In this document: one piece after another, positions 28,797 through 38,397 of the stretch
How positions within the stretch are numbered: position 1 is the stretch's first letter
Layout of the letters: every line of letters starts with the position of its first letter
NCBI RefSeq assembly: GCF_000565015.1
Contig: NZ_JDFF01000012.1
Coordinates: forward strand, 62,001 to 126,000
Reading direction: 5' to 3'
Length of the DNA: 64,000 nucleotides
DNA from: Porphyromonas catoniae ATCC 51270
GTDB lineage: Bacteria > Bacteroidota > Bacteroidia > Bacteroidales > Porphyromonadaceae
Notes under the pieces: model-generated
Seen by the model: only the letters and a program-made list of their open reading frames with translations
Told to the model about the DNA's origin: nothing
Databases searched by the model: none
Translations under genes and position numbers: made by a program

Positions 28797-29054
28797 TATT
28801 GGTCACGTGCGGGGAGGTGTCTAGAGGACGACGGGTAGGAGACTGAAAGAGGAATATGGTGTCATGCGGTAGAGACACTCCCTAAAGCATGCTGACGGCA
28901 ATCTGCTGACGGGCGGGATGTATCGCTGGATAGCTCTCGGGAGAGGCAGTGTTTGCTACCCTAGGGGAGTCACGTTTCCCTAGCTGAGGATACCTCCTGA
29001 TCGTCTTCTTATCTAGGCAGTCTCTGTCCCGAGACTTCAAACCAAAATATCCTC

Positions 29055-29062
29055 TATCTTTG
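29055..29062 (+). promoter_or_regulatory. Candidate -7 box for nanA
   Basis: TATCTTTG fits TAnnTTTG, ~94 bp before the nanA start. No clear -33. Confidence 0.4.
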
Positions 29063-29155
29063 CCCTATACTTCTCGCTTGAGGGGCTTCGATTCTTACCT
29101 TTCCTTGGGCGAGTACACGACAGAGATGTTACATATATAGATATACCAATTCTCG

Positions 29156-30073
29156 ATGGAAAAGATTCAAGGGCTACTCGTGGCCCCTTTCACCCCCTTC
29201 CACAAGAACGGCGAGGTGAACTATGAGCCAATTGCTCGCTATGCTGCGATGCTTCACAAGAACGGACTGAAGGGCGTCTTCATCAACGGCTCCTCGGGTG
29301 AGGGCTACATGCTCAGCGACGAAGAGCGCATGCGCCTAGCGGAGAAATGGGTGGAGGTTGCCCCTAAGGATTTCAAGATTATTGTGCATGTAGGTAGTAC
29401 CTGTGTACGCTCTTCTCGCCAGCTAGCTGAGCACGCAGCTAAGATTGGGGCTTGGGGTATCGGTGCTATGGCTTCCCCCTTCCCCAAGGTAGGGCGTGTG
29501 GAGGAACTCGTGAAGTACTGCGAGGAGATCGCTGCAGGGGCTCCCTCGCTGCCCTTCTACTACTATCACATCCCCGTCTTCAACGGCGCTTACCTCTCCA
29601 TGGTCGAGTTCCTAGAGGCTGTCGATGGACGTATCCCTAACTTCGCTGGGATCAAGTACACCTATGAGAGCCTATACGAATACAATCAATGTAAGCTCTA
29701 CAAGGGTGGGAAGTATGACCTCCTCCATGGGCAAGACGAGACCCTACTAGCAGGGCTAGCTGCCTGCGACGTGCAGGGAGGCATCAGCGGTACTGCCAAC
29801 TACTGCGGTAATGTGCTCGTGGGGGTCATCGAGGCCTTCCGTGCGGGCAACCTCGACAAGGCTCGTGAGCTACAGAACTACAACCAAGAGGTAATCAATG
29901 TCATCTGTCGCTACCGTGGTAATATCGTAGGTGGCAAGCGCATCATGAAGCTCATGGGGCTGGATCTGGGTGAGAACCGCACCCCCTTCCGCAACATGAC
30001 CGCTGAGGAAGAAGCACAGATGAAGAAGGAGCTGGAGGCGATCAACTTCTTCGCTAAGGGTAATACATTTTAG
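29156..30073 (+). CDS. nanA: N-acetylneuraminate lyase
   Basis: Cleaves N-acetylneuraminate to N-acetylmannosamine and pyruvate. 305-aa class I aldolase of the DHDPS/NAL family. It has the substrate carboxylate loop GSSGEG (45-50), catalytic Tyr in FYYYHIP (~137) and Schiff-base lysine K167 in FAGIKYTY. Length is typical. The epimerase gene begins 1 bp after the stop codon, so the pair is an operon for sialic acid use. No sialidase or sialic acid transporter gene is adjacent. Confidence 0.93.
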   Translation: MEKIQGLLVAPFTPFHKNGEVNYEPIARYAAMLHKNGLKGVFINGSSGEGYMLSDEERMRLAEKWVEVAPKDFKIIVHVGSTCVRSSRQLAEHAAKIGAWGIGAMASPFPKVGRVEELVKYCEEIAAGAPSLPFYYYHIPVFNGAYLSMVEFLEAVDGRIPNFAGIKYTYESLYEYNQCKLYKGGKYDLLHGQDETLLAGLAACDVQGGISGTANYCGNVLVGVIEAFRAGNLDKARELQNYNQEVINVICRYRGNIVGGKRIMKLMGLDLGENRTPFRNMTAEEEAQMKKELEAINFFAKGNTF

Positions 30074-30074
30074 C

Positions 30075-31259
30075 ATGAAGGACGTAGGGAACTACCTAGC
30101 CTACTGGCGGGATCGCTATCGGGATGATCTCACCGAGTACATCCTGCCCTTCTGGTTGAAGCATGGGTTAGACCACAAGCATGGGGGTATTTATACTTGC
30201 CTCGACAGAGAGGGCAAGCTGATGGACACGACGAAGAGTGTGTGGTTTCAGGGACGCTTTGCCTTCATTGCTTCGTTTGCCTACAACCAGATCGAGCGTC
30301 GCCCCGAGTGGTTGGAGGCGGCACGCCTGACCATTGAGTTCATTGAGCGTCACTGCTTCGACAGCGATGGGCGTATGTACTTCGAGGTGACGGAGGAGGG
30401 GCTTCCCCTAAGGAAACGCCGCTATGTCTTCAGTGAGACCTTCGCCGCCATTGCCTTCAGTGAGTATGCTCTTGCCACGGGCAATCAGGCATACGCAGCG
30501 AAGGCACTGGGGCTCTTCCGAGACATCCAGTACTTCCTCTCCACCCCAGGTTTCCTGCCTGCAAAGTATACGGAGCACCTAAAGGCTGAGGGGCACTCCA
30601 TCGTGATGATCCTCATCAATACCGCTAGTCGTATCCGTGAGGCAATCCAAGACCCTCTGCTGGATGAGCAGATAGAGCGATCGATACGTACCCTAGAGAC
30701 GCACTTTATTCATCCCGAGTACAAGGCGTTACTTGAGATGGTAGGCCCTAACGGGGAGTTCATAGATACGCTTCAGGGGAGGCTCATCAACCCTGGTCAC
30801 TGCATCGAGACTGCTTGGTTCCTCCTAGAGGAGGCAAAGGCACGAGGGGGTGACAAGCACCTAGTGGAGCTTGGCTGTAAGATCCTGGATTGGTCTTGGG
30901 CGTGGGGCTGGGATGAGCAGTATGGAGGCATCATCAACTTCCGTGACTGTAAGGGATTCCCATCACAGGATTATGCTCAGGATATGAAGTTCTGGTGGCC
31001 TCAGACAGAGGCTATCATAGCGACCCTCTATGCCTACCAGATGACGGGCGAGGAGCGGTACCTGCAGCTTCATCAGAGGATAAGTGACTGGACACACGCA
31101 CACTTCCCCGATCCAACCTATGGGGAGTGGTATGGTTACCTCCACCGAGATGGTACGGTGGCTCAGCCAGCCAAGGGAAATCTATTTAAGGGTCCCTTCC
31201 ATATCCCCCGTATGATGATCAAGGGCTATCAGCTCTGCCAAGAGCTGCTACGTCCTTAG
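30075..31259 (+). CDS. N-acylglucosamine 2-epimerase (AGE/RnBP family)
   Basis: Converts N-acetylmannosamine to N-acetylglucosamine, the second step after NanA. 394 aa, (alpha/alpha)6-barrel. It has GGIYTCLDREG near the N-terminus, KSVWFQGRFAFIASFAYN, HCIETAWFLLEEA (catalytic His) and the C-terminal MKFWWPQTEAIIATLYAY and KGPFHIPRMM blocks typical of the family. It is encoded directly after nanA. This RnBP-type epimerase is the variant used in Bacteroidetes nan loci, distinct from the TIM-barrel NanE. Confidence 0.92.
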   Translation: MKDVGNYLAYWRDRYRDDLTEYILPFWLKHGLDHKHGGIYTCLDREGKLMDTTKSVWFQGRFAFIASFAYNQIERRPEWLEAARLTIEFIERHCFDSDGRMYFEVTEEGLPLRKRRYVFSETFAAIAFSEYALATGNQAYAAKALGLFRDIQYFLSTPGFLPAKYTEHLKAEGHSIVMILINTASRIREAIQDPLLDEQIERSIRTLETHFIHPEYKALLEMVGPNGEFIDTLQGRLINPGHCIETAWFLLEEAKARGGDKHLVELGCKILDWSWAWGWDEQYGGIINFRDCKGFPSQDYAQDMKFWWPQTEAIIATLYAYQMTGEERYLQLHQRISDWTHAHFPDPTYGEWYGYLHRDGTVAQPAKGNLFKGPFHIPRMMIKGYQLCQELLRP

Positions 31260-31710
31260 TAGAGTCTACGTAAAATCCACAGCAGTACGCTGGAATCCGT
31301 ATGTGTATGCTGAACGAGACATCGTAGACGGCTAGACGGAGAGCGTAGTATTAGCTGTCCCATATACTACATGATACAATAGGAGGGCAAGCCACTCAGG
31401 TTTGCCCTCTTGTCGTTTGGGGTGAGACCCTCATCCTTCTTTAGATATACCTGACGAGCTTCTTGTTGCGATCAGGTGCTGTCTCGTTGTCCTTATTCTA
31501 GAAACTTCGGCACGAAGGAGGATGAAAAATCGAATTATCCTCCCTATGTCTGATAGCCTTTTTTACCTGATTGCTGAGCGCAGTAGGCTGTATGTGAGGG
31601 GAATTAGGTATCTTTGAAAGATAGTTGGATGTGTAGCTCTAGGCCTCTCTTGCGTTTTGCTTCTGTAGGGAGCATGTGTGAGGGAAACTCTTGCTACGAT
31701 TGCGTAAGAA
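31260..31710. other. Intergenic region with a weak hairpin and a -7 box
   Basis: Contains GAGGGCAA/TTGCCCTC (31383-31390 with 31402-31409) with only a broken T-run, a weak terminator for the nan pair. It also holds TATCTTTG at 31609-31616, a -7 candidate 94 bp before the TPR gene. Nothing else is seen. Confidence 0.45.
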
Positions 31711-33570
31711 ATGAGCAGAAGGAAACAGAGACTATATATATTATGTACGCTAGGCTTGGTGCTTGGGTTCACCCCTCTCTGTGCGGGAGCGACCCCAAGA
31801 ATCTCCGCAGGTACTCCACCTACCGATAGCCTAGATGCTCGGGCTAAGGCCTCCGAGTTTTTCTACAAAGGAACGCTTGCACAGCGAGTAGATAAGACGC
31901 AGGAGGCATTGGACCTACTTCGTCGTGCCCACACGTTGGCACCACAGGACCCTGCTATTGCCTTTGCCTTGGGACAGCTCTATATGAATATGGAGCGACA
32001 GACAGAGGCTCTTCCCCTCATAGAAACGGCCTATCGATCCGATAGCACCAATATAGCTTATGCCGAAGCGTTGTCGTCTGCCTATGTCGCTCTTGAGCGT
32101 ATGCAGGATGCCCTTCATGTGAATGAGTATCTAGGGAAAGTCAGTCCAGATGATGTGGACATTAAGTATCGTCTCGTCCAGCTCTACGCCCGTACGGGTA
32201 ATTTGGATAAGGCTATTCGTCTTGCCTCCGAGCTACAGCTCCGTTTCCGCTCTCACCCCGAAGCCTACGCACGCCTTACCCAGATGAAGATCCAGCTCCT
32301 GAAGATGAAGCATGACACCAAAGCTGTGGAGGCTGAGTATAAGGAGCAGGCAAGGCTATTCCCCGAGGAACGTCAGCCGTATTATGACTTTATCCTGTAC
32401 CTCATCCAGAGCAAGCGGTATAAGGAGGTGGAGAAACAACTGAGTGAAGATCTCAGGAAGAAGAACATCCGAGAGGGGGATGCTGTCGCTCTGCGTGTGC
32501 ATTCTCTCATAGCACAGGGGGCATACGATCGCGCTGAGCAGATGCTCTCTAACCTAAATAAAGACCGACAGATTAGTGCCTCAGAGAAGTTCGTGCTTTG
32601 GGCTCTACTCTCTAAATCTGTCTCAGGGGAGGAGAAACTTCTCTCCGAGCGTTACATGCCCTACATCAAGGAGCTTGTTGATCTTTACCCTGACGAGCTA
32701 GAGGTGCTTCGTAGCTATGCACGCCTGCTTCGTTATAGAGAGCAATACACGGATGCCATAGCTCTCCTTCGTCCAAAGACCAAACTTCACCCAGAGGACG
32801 CAGGGTTGTGGGATGAACTCTTTCAGGATGCTATTGGGGTATCGGATGAGGATCTTATTGTAGAGGTCGCTCGTGAGGCCTTGCACTTTGTGCCCGAGGA
32901 TTGGCGTTACTACATAGCACTTGCCTCGGGTGATTTTGCTAAGGAGCAATATGACGATGCTAAGCGTATCCTAGAGAAGGGTGTGGAGTCTATCTCTCCA
33001 CAAACAGGGATTGGGGCCGCAAAGCTCTACGGACTCCTAGCTGATCTCTATGCCGAGAAGGGCAATGCTGAGGAACAGCCGAAAGCCGATAGCCTCTATC
33101 AGCGTGCCATTGAGGCTAATCCTCAGGATGCCGATGTGCTGAATAATTATGCTTATCGTCTTGCCAAGACAGGACGTGAGCTAGCTTTAGCCGAGCGATA
33201 CGCAGGACAAGCAATCAAGCTCCGCCCTAAGGCCGCACATATCCTAGATACATACGCCTACATCCTCTACCTTCGGGGGAACTATACGCTTGCCAAGTTG
33301 TATCAAAAGAATGCGCTTGATGAAGCAGGTGAAGAGGCTTCGGGGGATATGTATGAGCATATGGGGGACATCCTACTTGCCCTAGGTGATCAAGAGGAAG
33401 CTCTAAACTATCTAGCTAAGGCAGCGATAGGGTACGAGTCACAAGGAAAGAGCGACGAGAAGGCTAAGGTCGAGGTGAAGATCCTTCGAGTGAGAGACCT
33501 TAGTAAGTCTTCCACGAGGGAGAGTAACTCCCCGAAACCAATAAAGACAGATCCAAATAAGCAAAGATGA
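31711..33570 (+). CDS. Exported tetratricopeptide-repeat protein
   Basis: 619 aa with an N-terminal signal (residues ~1-27, RLYILCTLGLVLGFTPLCAG) followed by TPR helices through most of the length. Clear units are EALDLLRRAHTLAPQDPAIA, DADVLNNYAYRLAKTG and ALNYLAKAAIGYESQG. The C-terminal tail is Lys/Ser/Pro-rich. It is the first gene of a tightly packed run: the next gene overlaps its stop by 4 bp, and the DUF4292 and EnvC-like genes follow likewise. The context suggests a periplasmic scaffold for envelope or cell-wall assembly; direct function unknown. Confidence 0.83.
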   Translation: MSRRKQRLYILCTLGLVLGFTPLCAGATPRISAGTPPTDSLDARAKASEFFYKGTLAQRVDKTQEALDLLRRAHTLAPQDPAIAFALGQLYMNMERQTEALPLIETAYRSDSTNIAYAEALSSAYVALERMQDALHVNEYLGKVSPDDVDIKYRLVQLYARTGNLDKAIRLASELQLRFRSHPEAYARLTQMKIQLLKMKHDTKAVEAEYKEQARLFPEERQPYYDFILYLIQSKRYKEVEKQLSEDLRKKNIREGDAVALRVHSLIAQGAYDRAEQMLSNLNKDRQISASEKFVLWALLSKSVSGEEKLLSERYMPYIKELVDLYPDELEVLRSYARLLRYREQYTDAIALLRPKTKLHPEDAGLWDELFQDAIGVSDEDLIVEVAREALHFVPEDWRYYIALASGDFAKEQYDDAKRILEKGVESISPQTGIGAAKLYGLLADLYAEKGNAEEQPKADSLYQRAIEANPQDADVLNNYAYRLAKTGRELALAERYAGQAIKLRPKAAHILDTYAYILYLRGNYTLAKLYQKNALDEAGEEASGDMYEHMGDILLALGDQEEALNYLAKAAIGYESQGKSDEKAKVEVKILRVRDLSKSSTRESNSPKPIKTDPNKQR

Positions 33571-34433
33571 AGCAAACAGCGATATATATAATAGGTATCT
33601 TCCTCTGCCTCTCCCTCGCAGGCTGTGGTGTCTCGCACAGAGGCTCTCGAGCCAGCTCCTCTGGGGAACTTGGGGCAGAGGCTTACTCAGAGTCTCGACT
33701 ACGTTCCCTGCTCAGTGCTCCATCGCAGCGGAAGACTCTACGTGGAGCTATGACTGTGGACTTACAGCTTGGTAAGGAGAACTTCTCCTCAAGAGTTAAT
33801 ACCACGATTGTGCAGGGAGAGGGTATTTATTGGTCGGTCGTACCCTTCCCCCTCGTGGAGGCTGGGCGTGTATGGTTCACACCATCGGGCGTTACTGTTG
33901 TGGATCGTATCCACGGGCGCTATGCTGAAGCAACCAATAGAGAGCTATCGGACTATCTAGGCTTTCCCCTCGGTTATACAGAGATTGAGGCTCTATTGAC
34001 TGGTCAACCCTTCCTGCCTGAGGCTGCCCGAGAGCGCAGTGTGAAGGCTCTGGTTTATAGAGTACATGAGGGCGGGGGAGCAGAGCTCGCAGGAAATATC
34101 CAATCCACTTCGCCTGGGGATGGGGCAGCCTACACCTTTCGCTGGAGCTTCTCCAAGGAGGGTTTCCCTGAACTATTCGATGTGTGGCATAAGGATGCTG
34201 CTAAGGGGCGCATCTTTGCCTTACGCTATCGTCCCAATACGGAGTCAGAGGGTGTATTACCTGCTCTCACGGAGTTCTTCCTCGGTAAAGATCTCAACGC
34301 TAGCCCCAAGCTCATTATTGACTGGACACGGGTACAGCCCTATACGGGCAGTGTGCCGAGCCTTACACCTCATATAAAAGACAGCTACAAGCGTATAGCT
34401 GTCAGTGACCTACTTCGTACCTTAGCAAAGTGA
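33567..34433 (+). CDS. DUF4292 lipoprotein
   Basis: 288-aa predicted lipoprotein with lipobox LAGC (Cys20), followed by a Ser-rich linker. The body resembles LolA/LolB-like folds in the DUF4292 family (TLRGAMTVDLQLGKENFSSR, IYWSVVPFPLVEAGRVWFTP, VVDRIHGRYAEA). In Bacteroidetes DUF4292 genes typically sit between a TPR gene and an M23/EnvC gene, as here, with 4-bp overlaps at both ends. A role in lipoprotein or lipid handling is an inference from fold similarity. Confidence 0.8.
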   Translation: MKQTAIYIIGIFLCLSLAGCGVSHRGSRASSSGELGAEAYSESRLRSLLSAPSQRKTLRGAMTVDLQLGKENFSSRVNTTIVQGEGIYWSVVPFPLVEAGRVWFTPSGVTVVDRIHGRYAEATNRELSDYLGFPLGYTEIEALLTGQPFLPEAARERSVKALVYRVHEGGGAELAGNIQSTSPGDGAAYTFRWSFSKEGFPELFDVWHKDAAKGRIFALRYRPNTESEGVLPALTEFFLGKDLNASPKLIIDWTRVQPYTGSVPSLTPHIKDSYKRIAVSDLLRTLAK

Positions 34434-35821
34434 TGAAGTCCCGAATCTTCCTCTCCATACGTTTCTTTTGTTTATTCCTTGGTCTTTGCTCCATTCTTGC
34501 GTTTCCGCTTGTGGGAGAAGCTCAGACGAAGAAGTCGAAGGCCCTTCGCCGTCTTGAGCAGGAGCGTAAAGAGCTACTCAAGAAGATAGAAGCCTCAGAT
34601 AAGAAGCTCCAACAGCTTCGGGTCTCAACCAAAAGCTCTGAGCAGACATTGCGTGCCGTGCAGCAACAGGTTGCTCAGCGCCGTGAGGTCATTTCGCTCT
34701 TAGGTAATGAGGTCAGTGGCTTGCAGGCTCGTATTGATACCCTCTCGGGACACATTGGACGTCTTAGGCGAGAGGAGAGTGCCTTGCTCCTTCGTTATCA
34801 GGCTGCCCTCCTTCAGCTCCAGCGTGTAGATACCCACATTGATCCTCTGATCTTTATTCTTTCCTCCTCTTCACCAAACCAAGCACGGGAACGGCAACGT
34901 TTCCTTAGCAAGTACGTGAAGGCTGTCCAGCAGGCCTCTCAAGCCCTACGAAATACCCGATCCGAAATTGAGGTCACAAAGGTGGAGGTGGGGCGCACGC
35001 ACTCTGAGAAGGAGCAACTCCTTGCTCTGCGAGAACAAGAAAAGCGCAAGCTCGAGAAGGAAGAGGCAGTACGTGCTACAGAGGTGAAGAGCCTTAAGGG
35101 GCAAGAGAAGCAGGTAGCCCAAGATCTCTCTCGACAGAGACAGCGTGCCGAGGCTCTTGATAGGCAAATCCAGAGACAGGTAGAGGCTGAGATAGCTGCT
35201 GCCCAAAAACGTGCCGAAGAGCTACGTAAGAAGCAACTTGCAGCTCGCGCAAAGACCAAACCTACCCCTACACCTAAGGGTCACAAAGGCTCTACTCCTA
35301 CTACCCCTACTACACCCAAAACTCCCCCCGAGGAGCCTGCTGATGAACGGCGTGCAGCCACTCCAGGTGGCTATGCGATGGATGCCAGCGAGCGAGCTCT
35401 TGCTTCCTCCTTTGCTCAGAATAAGGGTAAGCTCCCAGCCCCCATCAGAGGCTCTTATTCTCTCCTGCGTACCTTCGGTGTACACCAGCATAGCGAGCAC
35501 ACTCGCGTACAGGTTAGTAGCAGTGGGGTGGACTATGGGGTGCATGGCGATAGTCATGCTTATGCTGTCTTCTCTGGAGTGGTTAGCCGTGTTTTTGTTG
35601 TCCCTGGGTATGGTACGGCATTGATCCTGAGGCATGGGAACTACCTCACTGTTTACGCTAACCTCGCTTCCCTCTCTGTAGGGCAGGGAGCAAGGGTGAA
35701 GACAGGTCAAGCCCTCGGGGCAATAGCTACTGCGCCTGATGGAAGTGGCTCACGCCTACTACACTTCCAGCTGTGGCACGAACGAACCAAGTTAGATCCT
35801 CTTTCATGGGTAAGAAGGTAA
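34430..35821 (+). CDS. EnvC-like murein hydrolase activator with degenerate LytM (M23) domain
   Basis: 463 aa: signal peptide to ~31, a long coiled coil (~35-270), a Thr/Pro/Lys linker (~275-310) and a C-terminal LytM/M23 domain (~340-463). The zinc-site residues are mostly lost: the HxGxD motif reads SSGVD (Ser364, Asp368), YxHL reads YANL (Asn411), and HLHFE reads LLHFQ (Leu443, His445 kept). This is the pattern of EnvC/NlpD-type activators, which switch on amidases rather than cut peptidoglycan. It overlaps the upstream gene by 4 bp and the ribF start by 16 bp. Confidence 0.86.
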   Translation: MMKSRIFLSIRFFCLFLGLCSILAFPLVGEAQTKKSKALRRLEQERKELLKKIEASDKKLQQLRVSTKSSEQTLRAVQQQVAQRREVISLLGNEVSGLQARIDTLSGHIGRLRREESALLLRYQAALLQLQRVDTHIDPLIFILSSSSPNQARERQRFLSKYVKAVQQASQALRNTRSEIEVTKVEVGRTHSEKEQLLALREQEKRKLEKEEAVRATEVKSLKGQEKQVAQDLSRQRQRAEALDRQIQRQVEAEIAAAQKRAEELRKKQLAARAKTKPTPTPKGHKGSTPTTPTTPKTPPEEPADERRAATPGGYAMDASERALASSFAQNKGKLPAPIRGSYSLLRTFGVHQHSEHTRVQVSSSGVDYGVHGDSHAYAVFSGVVSRVFVVPGYGTALILRHGNYLTVYANLASLSVGQGARVKTGQALGAIATAPDGSGSRLLHFQLWHERTKLDPLSWVRR

Positions 35822-36870
35822 TCGCCACCATTGGCTCCTTCGATGGCGTACATCGTGGGCATGCGATGCTCTTAGAGCAGATGCATAGCATCGCTCAAGG
35901 CTATGACGAAGCAGAGCTGCATGTCGTGACCTTTTCCCCCTACCCATCCGATGTCCTTCGCCCCGATCTTAGGATCGAGCACTTGACAGCACCAGAGGAG
36001 CGTAATCAGTTGCTCCGTGAGCTAGGTGGCGTCGAGGTGCATGACCTGTCTTTTACTGAGGCTCTCGCTGCGATGTCCGCAGAAGCCTTCATGGAGGACG
36101 TTTTGCGCCGACAGATCGGTGTGACGGATCTTGTTATTGGCTATGACCACCACTTTGGTAAAGGAGCTAGCCTAAGTATCGAAGACTATGAACGCCTAGG
36201 GCAAAGGCTCGGTATTGCTATCCACCGAGGACGAAGCTACCAAGTCGATGGCGAGGTTGTGAGCTCAACACGTATCCGAGAGTGCATCAAGTCGGGTGAC
36301 ATCTCTCGTGCGGCTCTGCTCCTTGGCCGTCGCTACTCTCTGAAGGGGAAAGTCGTGCAGGGACAGCAGCTAGGACGGAAACTGGGCTACCCGACAGCCA
36401 ATATCGACCTCGGCTATGCTACCCAAGTCCTCCCTCAGGATGGCGTCTACCTTGTTCGTGCCTACCTCCGAGAAGGGGGTAGGGAGGCAGAGTACAAGGC
36501 AATGCTCTATATCGGTACACGTCCGAGCATCGACCAAGGGACCATGCTTCGCAGTATCGAGGCTCATCTCTTGGACTTCGATCGGGATATTTATGGAGAG
36601 GAGCTGGTGCTCCAGCTAGAGCGTTTCTTCCTACCCGAGCAACGGTTTGCGAGTAAGGAGGAGCTAAAGCTAGCCCTCTCGCTCTACGAAGCGAGCGTCC
36701 GTATGTACTTCGCACTAGAGGAGCGTCAGGTAAGTGAGGCCACCCAGATTCTTCACGAGGCAGAGCGTAGATATGGGGATCGACTGACCCCATCGACGGC
36801 ACCAATCTTAGTTCGCCTCCAAGAGAGTCTCACCCATGCTCCCCATCGGGAGGCTTCCTCGAGCCTTTAA
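35806..36870 (+). CDS. ribF: Bifunctional riboflavin kinase / FAD synthetase
   Basis: Makes FMN and then FAD from riboflavin. 354 aa from ATG 35806; the frame opens earlier (35773), but MGKKVIATIGSFDGVHRGH is the natural start. The FAD synthetase domain holds GSFDGVHRGH (10-19) and the region VSSTRIRECIKSGD. The riboflavin kinase domain holds GQQLGRKLGYPTANI. The C-terminal ~45 residues beyond the kinase (after AFEERQVS-like sequence) are an extra tail compared with ~310-aa relatives. The start lies inside the 3' end of the EnvC-like gene, in another frame. Confidence 0.93.
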   Translation: MGKKVIATIGSFDGVHRGHAMLLEQMHSIAQGYDEAELHVVTFSPYPSDVLRPDLRIEHLTAPEERNQLLRELGGVEVHDLSFTEALAAMSAEAFMEDVLRRQIGVTDLVIGYDHHFGKGASLSIEDYERLGQRLGIAIHRGRSYQVDGEVVSSTRIRECIKSGDISRAALLLGRRYSLKGKVVQGQQLGRKLGYPTANIDLGYATQVLPQDGVYLVRAYLREGGREAEYKAMLYIGTRPSIDQGTMLRSIEAHLLDFDRDIYGEELVLQLERFFLPEQRFASKEELKLALSLYEASVRMYFALEERQVSEATQILHEAERRYGDRLTPSTAPILVRLQESLTHAPHREASSSL

Positions 36871-36938
36871 TGCCCCTTCGCCCTAGGGATAATAGCTGTG
36901 AGCCATACAGCCCTTAGGAAAGCTAACCCATTTCACAG

Positions 36939-38126
36939 ATGAAAATAGAAGGCCTACATGTCGCTAGTGTTCATCCGATCCTCTTCCGTGGAGGGCTGGA
37001 TGTCATTGTGCATGATACGGGCAAGCTCTTTGCCTCTATGGGCGTCCACCTACATTACTATACAGTAGAGTGGCGTGAGGCGGAGTGGCAGATACCTGAC
37101 CCTACATACTGTTCTCTCTCGCTATTTCCTAAGGGGGCAAAGCTATGGAATCAGCAGGCAGTAGACTTTCTTATTCAAGAGCTACGTCTACATCAGATTT
37201 CGGTGCTCCTTATCCCCAATATCTCCCCATTCCCTTACCTAGATGCCCTCAGAAGCACTGGGGTAAAGCTAATCTTTTGGAACCACGGGATGCCCCTATG
37301 GGAATATCGGGCTGCTATTGACGATCGTCGTTTCTTGGTAAAGAAGAATCTTAGTCGGCGCCTAGAGTGGATCTTCCTACGTGTCCCCTTCAAGCTCTGG
37401 ACGGGTGCCTATAGACGGCAATGGGAGGACTATTACCGACGTATCATAGAGGGTACGGATCTCTACCTCACACTTTGCCCTGCGTATGCTCGGGAGCTTG
37501 CCGAGCGACTTCACTTACCCGCCGAGCAAGCCTCCAAACTCGTTCCCCTCATCAATACACTACAGGTAGAGCCACATCCAACACTGGAGAAGGAGAAGCT
37601 CATCGTCTTCGTTGGGCGTCTGAGCTATGCGGACAAGCGGGTGGATCGTGTCATCGACATCTGGGCAAGGGCTCACGAGGCTTTGCCAGATTGGCATGTC
37701 GAGATACACGGCACAGGTCCTGATGAGGAGCGACTGAAGGCATACCTGGAGCAGAAGGGACTCCCTCGCATACGTTTCTGTGGCTATACCGCCGAGCCAA
37801 GCGAGGTCTACCGAAGAGCCTCTGTACTGCTACTGACCTCCACACATGAGGGATGGGGGATGGTACTTGCCGAGGCACAGAACCATGGTGTTGTTCCGAT
37901 GGCTTTTGCCTGCTCCTCGGGGGTACGTGCCGTACTTGGCGAGGATGAGCGTGCTGGGGTGCTGGTTCGCCCCTTCAGCTTGAGCCAGTATGCACAGCGA
38001 TTGATTAGGCTCTGTCGTGACACAGACTATCGAGCGAAGCTACAGCAGGGGTGTCTAAGCAAACGCTTGGAGTATAGCCCCGAGCGAAGCCGTGAGGCAT
38101 GGGAGGAGATCTTCCAGCGTCTCTAG
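36939..38126 (+). CDS. GT4-family glycosyltransferase
   Basis: 395-aa retaining glycosyltransferase, GT-B fold, probably acting on cell-surface polysaccharide or glycan. The C-terminal GT1-type domain has IVFVGRLSYADKRVDRVIDI, HVEIHGTGPDEERLKAYL and STHEGWGMVLAEAQNHGVVP, where the E-x7-E pair fits the nucleotide-sugar site. It begins a block of six glycosyltransferase genes. It is a close paralogue of the next gene (shared SYADKR, YEGWG/HEGWG and GLHVA...VH starts). Donor and acceptor sugars cannot be told. Confidence 0.85.
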   Translation: MKIEGLHVASVHPILFRGGLDVIVHDTGKLFASMGVHLHYYTVEWREAEWQIPDPTYCSLSLFPKGAKLWNQQAVDFLIQELRLHQISVLLIPNISPFPYLDALRSTGVKLIFWNHGMPLWEYRAAIDDRRFLVKKNLSRRLEWIFLRVPFKLWTGAYRRQWEDYYRRIIEGTDLYLTLCPAYARELAERLHLPAEQASKLVPLINTLQVEPHPTLEKEKLIVFVGRLSYADKRVDRVIDIWARAHEALPDWHVEIHGTGPDEERLKAYLEQKGLPRIRFCGYTAEPSEVYRRASVLLLTSTHEGWGMVLAEAQNHGVVPMAFACSSGVRAVLGEDERAGVLVRPFSLSQYAQRLIRLCRDTDYRAKLQQGCLSKRLEYSPERSREAWEEIFQRL

Positions 38127-38255
38127 TCAGAATGTGATCTGACTGCTGAGGCAGGAGGTAGAGCCCTTCGCCTTGGCACTCGATGGACTTTAGTTCGTAC
38201 ATGATCCACCCTTTTTCCCGTTGAGAGATTGAGGGGGGAGTCTATGACCTCACGA

Positions 38256-38340
38256 AGGTACCGAGGAAACCCCTCCAGAGGTACCGAGGGAAACTGCGAA
38301 GAGGTACCGAGGGTACTTCCCACGAGGTTCCCCCGATACC
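38256..38340. repeat. Family 3 palindrome array, copy 2
   Basis: Cores at 38256 (AGGTACCGAGGAAACC), 38279 (AGGTACCGAGGGAAAC), 38302 (AGGTACCGAGGGTACT) and 38325 (AGGTTCCCCCGATACC), all at exactly 23-bp period. The 7-bp spacers are CCTCCAG, TGCGAAG and TCCCACG; the first begins at 38272. The length equals copy 1 (85 bp). A weak fifth AGGTCTC follows at 38348. It separates two paralogous glycosyltransferase genes. Confidence 0.86.
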
Positions 38341-38397
38341 TCTCTTGAGGTCTCTAGCTTTGCCCCCATGAGGGGCTTCTTTTTAGCTTGTTTTAGA

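Noticed and set aside
30963-31145. Small minus-strand frame inside the AGE epimerase gene
   Set aside because: Overlaps an intact, well-matched gene on the other strand and has no supporting features.
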